Shown: one piece after another, positions 58,414-64,000 of the stretch
Numbering within the stretch: the stretch's first letter is position 1
How the letters are laid out: each line of letters begins with the position of its first letter
From: Vulcaniibacterium tengchongense
GTDB lineage: Bacteria > Pseudomonadota > Gammaproteobacteria > Xanthomonadales > Xanthomonadaceae
Length of the DNA stretch: 64,000 nucleotides
Direction of reading: 5' to 3'
Assembly: GCF_003814555.1 (NCBI RefSeq)
Contig: NZ_RKQN01000005.1
Coordinates: forward strand, 60,651 to 124,650
Program-made: the position numbers and the translations under genes
Notes under the pieces: model-generated
The model's database searches: none
What the model saw: the letters and a program-made list of their open reading frames with translations, nothing else
What the model was told of the DNA's origin: nothing

Positions 58414-59300
58414 CCGGCATTCCCGGGCATGGCGCCGCGCCCGCATGGACGGCCTGGCCGGCGCCGGCCAAGCTGAACCTGTTCCTGCGCATCGTCGGGC
58501 GCCGCGGCGACGGCTACCACCTGCTGCAGACCGCGTTCCGGCTGCTCGACTGGGGCGACACGATCCGCCTGCGGGTGCGCGGCGATGGCGCGATCGTCCG
58601 CCACGGCGCCTCGCTGCCGGGCGTGGCCGCGGCCGACGACCTCGCCGTGCGTGCCGCCCGCCTGCTGCAAACGGAGGCGAACGTCGCGCTGGGAGCGGAC
58701 ATCGTCGTCGAAAAGCGCATTCCGGCGGGAGGTGGCTTCGGCGGCGGCTCGTCCGACGCGGCGACCGTGCTGGTCGCGCTGGACGCGCTGTGGGGCTGCG
58801 GCCTGGGCAGGGACCGGCTGGCCGGGCTGGGCCTGCGCCTGGGTGCGGACGTGCCGGTGTTCGTGTGCGGCGACAACGCCTGGGCCGAGGGCGTCGGCGA
58901 GCGGCTCGCGCCGCTGGCGTTGCCGCCGGCCTGGTACCTGCTCGTCGACCCGGGCGTGCACGCGCCGACCGCGGCGCTGTTCGCCGCGCCTGAATTGACG
59001 CGCGATGCCCCGCCCGCGACAATATCGGACTTCGTTTCGGGTGTGCCGCTCGGGAATGCGTTCGAGCCGGTGCTGCGCGCGCGCGAACCCGCGGTCGAGG
59101 CCGCGTTCGCCGCGCTGGCGCAGGTCGGTTCGCCGCGCCTGACCGGCTCCGGCAGCGGCTGCTTCGTCGAGTTCGCCACGCGCGAGGCCGCCGAGGCGGC
59201 GCTGGCGGCCTTGCCGCCCGGCCTGCGGGCCTGGGTCGCGGCCGGCGCGGCGCGGTCGCCGCTGCGGGACGCGCTCGAAGCGATGGTGGTCGGCGGCTAG
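58410..59300 (+). CDS. ispE: 4-diphosphocytidyl-2-C-methyl-D-erythritol kinase
   Basis: IspE phosphorylates CDP-methylerythritol in the non-mevalonate isoprenoid pathway. The 296-residue GHMP kinase has [20 protein letters not shown] for the substrate, the ATP loop [17 protein letters not shown], and a C-terminal [12 protein letters not shown]. The ATG overlaps the lolB stop. The lolB-ispE-tRNA-Gln-prs order is typical of gammaproteobacteria. Confidence 0.97.
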   Translation: MTGIPGHGAAPAWTAWPAPAKLNLFLRIVGRRGDGYHLLQTAFRLLDWGDTIRLRVRGDGAIVRHGASLPGVAAADDLAVRAARLLQTEANVALGADIVVEKRIPAGGGFGGGSSDAATVLVALDALWGCGLGRDRLAGLGLRLGADVPVFVCGDNAWAEGVGERLAPLALPPAWYLLVDPGVHAPTAALFAAPELTRDAPPATISDFVSGVPLGNAFEPVLRAREPAVEAAFAALAQVGSPRLTGSGSGCFVEFATREAAEAALAALPPGLRAWVAAGAARSPLRDALEAMVVGG

Positions 59301-59363
59301 CCGGTGCGCGGTGCTCCCGAGGGCATCGGCCGGCGATGCGGGCCGACGGCTGGTTTTTCCTGC

Positions 59364-59440
59364 AGGGGCGTCGCCAAGAGGTCCAAGGCACCGGGTTTTG
59401 ATCCCGGCATTCGTAGGTTCGAATCCTACCGCCCCTGCCA
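59364..59440 (+). tRNA. tRNA-Gln (anticodon TTG), CCA encoded
   Basis: The 77-nt gene folds as a cloverleaf. Acceptor strand AGGGGCG pairs with CGCCCCT, the discriminator is G, and the anticodon loop TTTTGAT holds TTG. The T arm has GTAGG / CCTAC around TTCGAAT. It lies between ispE and prs. Confidence 0.96.
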
Positions 59441-59556
59441 ACGCGCGGGCCCGCCCGCGCAAACCGCGCCTGGTGCGCGGATTCGCAACAGCAACGGATT
59501 CCATGCGCTGGCGTGGGGTCTGCCCTCCCAAACCGCCCGGTCAGAGCGCAGCGGCC

Positions 59557-60522
59557 ATGACAGTGCAGAACGATCGCAACCTGCTGATTTTCAGCGGCAA
59601 CGCCAACCGCCCGCTGGCCGACGCGGTATGCCGCGAACTGGGCACGCGCCTGGGCAAGGCGCTGGTCGGGCGCTTCTCCGACGGCGAGGTCCAGGTCGAG
59701 ATCGAGGAGAACGTCCGGCGCCAGGAAGTGTTCGTGATCCAGCCGACCAACGCGCCGACCGCCGAGAACTTCATGGAGCTGCTGGTGCTGATCGACGCGC
59801 TCAAGCGCGCCTCGGTGGCCAGCGTGACCGCGGTGGTGCCGTACTTCGGCTACGCCCGCCAGGACCGCCGGCCGCGCTCCTCGCGCGTGCCGATCACCGC
59901 CAAGGTCGCGGCCAAGATGTTCGGCGCGGTCGGCACCGACCGGGTGCTCACCGTCGACCTGCACGCCGACCAGATCCAAGGCTTCTTCGACATCCCGGTC
60001 GACAACGTCTACGCCTCGCCGCTGCTGCTGGCCGACATCTGGCGCGCGCACGGCACCGACAACCTGATCGTGGTCAGCCCCGACGTCGGCGGCGTGGTGC
60101 GCGCCCGCGCGATCGCCAAGCGCCTGGACGACGCCGACCTGGCGATCATCGACAAGCGCCGCCCGCGCGCCAACGTCGCCACGGTGATGAACATCATCGG
60201 CGACGTCGCCGGCAAGACCTGCGTGCTGGTCGACGACATCGTCGACACCGCCGGCACGCTGTGCGCGGCGGCCGGCGCGCTGAAGGCGCAGGGCGCGACC
60301 AAGGTGGTCGCGTACTGCACGCACCCGGTGCTGTCGGGCGCGGCGATCGACAACGTCACCCGGTCGCAGCTCGACGAACTGGTGGTCACCGACACCATCC
60401 CGCTGTCGGACGCGGCGCGCGCCTGCGCCAAGATCCGCCAGCTCAGCGTCGCCGAGCTGCTGGCCGAGACCATCCGCCGCGTCGCATTCGGCGAATCGGT
60501 CAGCTCGCTGTACGTCGACTGA
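59557..60522 (+). CDS. prs: Ribose-phosphate pyrophosphokinase
   Basis: Prs makes PRPP for nucleotide, histidine, tryptophan and NAD synthesis, supplying Apt among others. The 321-residue class I enzyme has [16 protein letters not shown], the ATP site FGYARQDRR, the divalent cation segment [17 protein letters not shown], and the PRPP loop [12 protein letters not shown]. The ATG at 59557 ([10 protein letters not shown]) is the usual family start; upstream in-frame sequence belongs to tRNA-Gln. Confidence 0.97.
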   Translation: MTVQNDRNLLIFSGNANRPLADAVCRELGTRLGKALVGRFSDGEVQVEIEENVRRQEVFVIQPTNAPTAENFMELLVLIDALKRASVASVTAVVPYFGYARQDRRPRSSRVPITAKVAAKMFGAVGTDRVLTVDLHADQIQGFFDIPVDNVYASPLLLADIWRAHGTDNLIVVSPDVGGVVRARAIAKRLDDADLAIIDKRRPRANVATVMNIIGDVAGKTCVLVDDIVDTAGTLCAAAGALKAQGATKVVAYCTHPVLSGAAIDNVTRSQLDELVVTDTIPLSDAARACAKIRQLSVAELLAETIRRVAFGESVSSLYVD

Positions 60523-60531
60523 CAGGAATTT

Positions 60532-60576
60532 GCGGCCGTCCGGCCGCGAACGCGCTCACCTGGTCGCGGGTGAGCG
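60532..60576 (+). promoter_or_regulatory. Tandem hairpins in the prs-rplY leader
   Basis: GCGGCCG-TC-CGGCCGC (60532-60547) and CGCTCACC / GGTGAGCG around an 8-nt loop (60553-60576) form two consecutive perfect stems, ending 48 nt before the rplY ATG. An L25 leader that mediates autogenous control is known in gammaproteobacteria, so a regulatory role is possible. They could also simply separate prs and rplY expression. Confidence 0.5.
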
Positions 60577-60624
60577 TCCATTCCGCCGCGAGGCGGGTCC
60601 TACGCAAGCAAAGTGAGTCCAACA

Positions 60625-61278
60625 ATGTCCGAACACGTCCTCAAGGCCACTGGCCGCAGCGTCGAAGGGAAGGGTGCGAGCCGCCGCCTCCGTCGCGCCG
60701 CCAGCATCCCGGCCATCGTCTACGGCGGCCAGTCCGCGCCGCAGCCCATCCAGCTCGAGCACGAGAAGGTCTGGCTGGCCAGCCAGAACGAATGGTTCTA
60801 CTCCTCGATCCTGAGCCTCGACATCGACGGCAAGGTCGAGAGCGTGCTGCTGCGCGACATCCAGCGCCATCCGTACAAGCAGCAGATCATGCACCTGGAC
60901 TTCCAGCGCGTGGACGCCAACCAGGCGCTGCGCGTGAAGGTGCCGCTGCACTTCCTCAACCAGGAGAAGTCGCCGGCCGGCAAGACCGCGGGCGTGGTCA
61001 TCACCCACGAGCTCAACGAGGTCGAGATCAGCTGCCTGCCGAAGGACCTGCCGGAGTACCTGGAGGTCGACCTGGGCAGCATGCAGGTCGGCGACATCGT
61101 CCACCTGTCGCAGGTCAAGCTGCCGGCCGGCGTCGAGATCCCCGAGCTCAAGCTCGGCAAGGAGCACGACGTGGCGGTGGCCGTGGCCAAGCACGGCAAG
61201 GAAGAGGCCGAGCCGAGCGAGGCCGAGGGCGAGTCGGCCGACGTGCCGGCGGCCAAGGTCAACAAGGACGAGAAGTGA
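60625..61278 (+). CDS. rplY: 50S ribosomal protein L25, long (Ctc/TL5) form
   Basis: L25 binds 5S rRNA on the large subunit. The 217-residue product has the L25 domain (about 1-95, SVEGKGASRRLRRAASIPAI, with YGG after it) and a C-terminal TL5-type domain (about 96-190), followed by an acidic tail. A GTG 12 nt upstream is in frame; the ATG at 60625 (MSEHVLKATG) is preferred. It is followed by pth, the usual pair. Confidence 0.96.
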   Translation: MSEHVLKATGRSVEGKGASRRLRRAASIPAIVYGGQSAPQPIQLEHEKVWLASQNEWFYSSILSLDIDGKVESVLLRDIQRHPYKQQIMHLDFQRVDANQALRVKVPLHFLNQEKSPAGKTAGVVITHELNEVEISCLPKDLPEYLEVDLGSMQVGDIVHLSQVKLPAGVEIPELKLGKEHDVAVAVAKHGKEEAEPSEAEGESADVPAAKVNKDEK

Positions 61279-61297
61279 TCGCCGCCTAGCGGCGATC
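61277..61297 (+). terminator. Hairpin at the rplY stop codon
   Basis: GATCGCCGC and GCGGCGATC form a perfect 9-bp stem with a CTA loop, beginning within the TGA stop. There is no T-tract, so it may attenuate or protect RNA ends rather than terminate fully. Confidence 0.4.
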
Positions 61298-61370
61298 GCC
61301 TCCGGGGCGCCGGCGAGGGCCCGTCTTCGCCGCGGCGAGGGCGGGTCCCGCGCGGCGCCCGCAGCAACGC

Positions 61371-61955
61371 ATGAGCACCGGTTTGCGTCTCATCGTCGGC
61401 CTGGGCAACCCCGGCGCCGAGCACCTCAGGACCCGGCACAACGCCGGGTTCTGGCTTGTGGATGCCCTGGCCGACCGCCTCGGCGGCCGCTTCGGCCTGG
61501 AATCGAAGCTGTTCGGCGAGACCTGCAAGGTCGAGATCGCCGGCCGCCCGGTCTGGCTGCTCAAGCCGGCCACCTTCATGAACCTGTCCGGCAAGTCGGT
61601 GCTGGCCGCGCTGCGCTACTGGAAGATCGAGCCGGGGGAGGCGCTGGTCGTGCACGACGAACTCGACCTGCCGCCGGGCGTCGCCCGGCTCAAGTTCGAC
61701 GGCGGCCACGGCGGCCAGAACGGCCTGCGCGACATCATCCGCCTGCTCGGCCACGGCAAGTTCCATCGGCTGCGCATCGGCATCGGCCATCCCGGGCACA
61801 AGGACAAGGTCACGCCGTGGGTGCTCGGCCGCCCCGGCCGCGACGACGAGGCGGCGATGCTGCGCGCGATCGCCGACGCCCAGGACGTGCTGCCGCTGGC
61901 GGTCGCGGGCGACTTCAACGAGGCGATGAAGCGCCTGCACACCAGCCGGACCTAG
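61371..61955 (+). CDS. pth: Peptidyl-tRNA hydrolase
   Basis: Pth releases peptides from stalled peptidyl-tRNA. The 194-residue protein has [20 protein letters not shown] with the catalytic His, [13 protein letters not shown] with the tRNA-binding Asn, [11 protein letters not shown] with the active-site Asp, and [12 protein letters not shown]. The ATG at 61371 matches the family N-terminus. It lies 92 nt after rplY and 88 nt before ychF. Confidence 0.97.
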   Translation: MSTGLRLIVGLGNPGAEHLRTRHNAGFWLVDALADRLGGRFGLESKLFGETCKVEIAGRPVWLLKPATFMNLSGKSVLAALRYWKIEPGEALVVHDELDLPPGVARLKFDGGHGGQNGLRDIIRLLGHGKFHRLRIGIGHPGHKDKVTPWVLGRPGRDDEAAMLRAIADAQDVLPLAVAGDFNEAMKRLHTSRT

Positions 61956-62043
61956 GGCCGGGCTCCGGGATCCGTTCGAGGCCACGCGTGCGGTCCCGGA
62001 TTTCGAAACCCGCATCCCGAATCACCAATCACGGACCAAAACC

Positions 62044-63135
62044 ATGGGCATCAAATGCGGCATCGTCGGCCTGCCGAACGTCGGCAAGTCGACCCTGTTC
62101 AACGCCTTGACCAAGGCCGGCATCGCCGCGGCCAACTTCCCGTTCTGCACGATCGAGCCCAACGTCGGCGTGGTGCCGGTGCCGGATCCGCGCCTGGGCG
62201 TGCTGGCCGGGATCGTCAAGCCGGAGAAGGTGGTGCCGACCGCGGTCGAGTTCGTCGACATCGCCGGCCTGGTCGCCGGCGCGGCCAGCGGCGAGGGCCT
62301 GGGCAACAAGTTCCTGGCGCACATCCGCGAGGTCGACGCGATCGCCCACGTGGTGCGCTGCTTCGAGCACCCCGACGTGATCCACGTCAGCAACCGCGTC
62401 GACCCGATCGCCGACATCGAGACCATCGACACCGAGCTGGCCCTGGCCGACCTGGAGTCGGTGGAGAAGGCGCTGGCCAAGGCCGAGCGCGCGGCCAAGA
62501 CCGGCGACAAGGACGCGAAGGCGCGGGTCGAGGCGCTCGCCCGCCTGCGCACCGGCCTCGACGCCGGCACCCCGGCGCGCGCGCTGGGCCTGTCGGAGGA
62601 GGACAAGGCGCTGGTGCGCGACCTGTTCCTGCTCACCCTCAAGCCGGTGATGTACGTGGCCAACGTGCTCGAGGACGGCTTCGAGAACAACCCGCACCTC
62701 GACGCCGTGCGCGCCCGCGCGGCGGGCGAGGGCGCCGAGGTCGTGCCGGTGTCGGCGGCGATCGAGGAGGAGCTGAGCCAGCTCGACGACGCCGACCGCG
62801 ACGCCTTCCTCAAGGACCTCGGCCTCGACGAGCCCGGCCTGAACCGGGTGATCCGCGCCGCCTACAAGCTGCTCGGCCTGCAGACCTATTTCACCGCCGG
62901 CGTGAAGGAGGTGCGCGCCTGGACGGTGAAGGCGGGCGCGACCGCGCCGCAGGCCGCCGGCGTCATCCACAGCGATTTCGAGAAGGGCTTCATCCGCGCC
63001 GAGACCATCGCCTACGACGACTTCGTCAAGTACCGGGGCGAGGCCGGGGCGCGCGACGCCGGGCGCCTGCGCCTGGAGGGCAAGGAATACCGCGTCCAGG
63101 AAGGGGACGTGCTGCATTTCCGCTTCAACGTCTGA
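62044..63135 (+). CDS. ychF: Redox-regulated ATPase YchF (Obg family)
   Basis: YchF (OLA1 group) binds ATP in preference to GTP and interacts with ribosomes. The 363-residue protein has the P-loop [14 protein letters not shown], the G2/G3 region [12 protein letters not shown] and [13 protein letters not shown], a coiled-coil insert (about 130-200), and a C-terminal TGS domain with [14 protein letters not shown]. Length is exactly that of E. coli YchF. It closes the prs-rplY-pth-ychF series. Confidence 0.97.
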   Translation: MGIKCGIVGLPNVGKSTLFNALTKAGIAAANFPFCTIEPNVGVVPVPDPRLGVLAGIVKPEKVVPTAVEFVDIAGLVAGAASGEGLGNKFLAHIREVDAIAHVVRCFEHPDVIHVSNRVDPIADIETIDTELALADLESVEKALAKAERAAKTGDKDAKARVEALARLRTGLDAGTPARALGLSEEDKALVRDLFLLTLKPVMYVANVLEDGFENNPHLDAVRARAAGEGAEVVPVSAAIEEELSQLDDADRDAFLKDLGLDEPGLNRVIRAAYKLLGLQTYFTAGVKEVRAWTVKAGATAPQAAGVIHSDFEKGFIRAETIAYDDFVKYRGEAGARDAGRLRLEGKEYRVQEGDVLHFRFNV

Positions 63136-63197
63136 GGCGCCGCATCGCCGCTTCCGCGCGCGGGCGAGGGGCGGGCGAGGGCGGCGCGCAAAACGCG

Positions 63198-63226
63198 TTG
63201 ACAATCCCGTGCCCGAGGGCCAAAAT
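63198..63226 (+). promoter_or_regulatory. Promoter of the tRNA-Tyr/Gly/Thr-tuf operon
   Basis: A consensus -35 TTGACA (63198-63203) is separated by 17 nt from CAAAAT (63221-63226). This is the strongest sigma-70 type promoter in the window. The start would lie about 7 nt before tRNA-Tyr, as expected for a highly expressed stable RNA operon. Confidence 0.8.
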
Positions 63227-63239
63227 TACGGGCTCTTTT

Positions 63240-63325
63240 GGAGGGATACCCAAGCGGCCAACGGGGGCAGACTGTAAATCTGCTGGCTTACGCCTTCGGT
63301 GGTTCGAATCCACCTCCCTCCACCA
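63240..63325 (+). tRNA. tRNA-Tyr (anticodon GTA), CCA encoded
   Basis: The 86-nt gene has the long variable arm of class II tRNAs. The acceptor GGAGGGA pairs with TCCCTCC, the discriminator is A, and the anticodon loop contains CTGTAAA. It is the first gene of the tuf operon. Confidence 0.97.
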
Positions 63326-63413
63326 GCTTTCGCCCGGCCCCGGCCGGACGGTTGCAGCAACAAACCGGCAGCCTTACCACCTGCCGGCGCAACACCCAAG
63401 CAGGTCCGCCGGC

Positions 63414-63487
<74 letters not shown>

Positions 63488-63525
63488 TTGACGCCGCGAC
63501 GGACAGCCTGCTCGGAAAACAACCC

Positions 63526-63601
63526 GCTCACGTAGCTCAGTCGGTAGAGCACCTCCTTGGTAAGGAGGAGGTCGCTGGTTCGATTCCAGTCGTGAGCACC
63601 A
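63526..63601 (+). tRNA. tRNA-Thr (anticodon GGT), CCA encoded
   Basis: The 76-nt cloverleaf has acceptor GCTCACG / CGTGAGC, discriminator A, and anticodon loop TTGGTAA with GGT. It ends 79 nt before tuf. Confidence 0.97.
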
Positions 63602-63680
63602 CATTCCGGCCCGCGCGGTTCGCGCGCCGGCTCCGTATCCAACCTCGTAGCAGAACCGTACAAAGCGAGAAGCGACTGTC

Positions 63681-64000
63681 ATGGCCAAGGGTAAATTCGA
63701 GCGCACCAAGCCGCACGTGAACGTGGGCACGATCGGTCACGTGGACCACGGCAAGACGACGCTGACGGCGGCGCTGACGAAGGTAGGCGCGGAGCGGTTC
63801 GGCGGCGAGTTCAAGGCGTACGACCAGATCGACGCGGCGCCGGAGGAGAAGGCGCGCGGCATCACGATCTCGACGGCGCACGTGGAGTACGAGAGCCCGA
63901 CGCGCCACTACGCGCACGTGGACTGCCCGGGCCACGCGGACTACGTGAAGAACATGATCACGGGTGCGGCGCAGATGGACGGTGCGATCCTGGTGTGCTC
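63681..64000 (+). CDS. tuf: Elongation factor Tu (5' part; runs off the window)
   Basis: EF-Tu delivers aminoacyl-tRNA to the ribosome. The visible 106 residues start [20 protein letters not shown] and include the P-loop GHVDHGKTT, the switch I segment [17 protein letters not shown], and G3 [15 protein letters not shown]. The gene sits after tRNA-Tyr, tRNA-Gly and tRNA-Thr, the tufB arrangement, usually followed by tRNA-Trp-secE-nusG. Codon use is more biased than in its neighbours, as expected for a highly expressed gene. Confidence 0.98.
   Translation, partial: MAKGKFERTKPHVNVGTIGHVDHGKTTLTAALTKVGAERFGGEFKAYDQIDAAPEEKARGITISTAHVEYESPTRHYAHVDCPGHADYVKNMITGAAQMDGAILVC

Overview
The window is ordinary core chromosome of a very GC-rich gammaproteobacterium, most likely Lysobacteraceae/Xanthomonadaceae (Lysobacter-Luteimonas-Xanthomonas group). 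This rests on gene order (lptD-surA-pdxA-rsmA-apaG-apaH; ahpC-ahpF with oxyR; lolB-ispE-tRNA-Gln-prs-rplY-pth-ychF; tRNA-Tyr/Gly/Thr-tuf), on family make-up (DUF1631, DUF2069, SufT, a secreted S8 protease with a P domain) and on degenerate intergenic repeats. The species cannot be named from the sequence alone. No phage, insertion sequence, CRISPR array or rRNA operon is visible.

Layout. 1-7241 (minus): LPS assembly, outer-membrane chaperone, pyridoxine and 16S rRNA dimethylation operon, running off the left edge in apaH. 7366-13748: msrB, a histone-deacetylase-like amidohydrolase, a cobalamin adenosyltransferase, a DUF6580 membrane protein, two coupled ubiquinone hydroxylases, an EF-hand protein and a small secreted protein. 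14125-19284: rlmM, a deaminase coupled to a Cys-rich lipoprotein, glnS, a DUF2007 protein and apt. 19399-24157: an oxidative-stress block (msrA, oxyR, ahpF, ahpC) with a well-placed OxyR box. 24249-30968: prmC, pip, a Nudix hydrolase, a 5'-3' exonuclease, a nitroreductase and DUF1631. 31207-36268: proton-translocating transhydrogenase split into pntAA and pntAB-pntB by an opposite-strand ECF sigma cluster. 36918-41425: two paralogous membrane proteins, each next to a regulator (AraC, MocR), plus a secreted barrel-like protein. 41563-48937: sufT, the S8 protease, DUF488, a short asparaginase-like protein, wrbA-DUF2069, yihY, a TlpA-like lipoprotein and acylphosphatase. 48954-55764 (minus): ppk2, moaB, a GT41-like glycosyltransferase coupled to a GNAT-GGCT fusion, prfA and hemA. 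55946-64000 (plus): a TPR protein, lolB, ispE, tRNA-Gln, prs, rplY, pth, ychF, three tRNAs and the start of tuf.

The most interesting points are the interrupted pnt operon whose two halves carry near-identical promoter-proximal sequences; the regulator plus paralogous membrane protein locus with a repeated operator-like motif; the acetyltransferase-cyclotransferase fusion coupled to a GT41-like enzyme; a three-copy dispersed repeat; the structured leader of the protease; and a terminator embedded in the 3' coding end of an opposing gene. Most of the window is housekeeping, and I see no clear evidence for a wholly new system.
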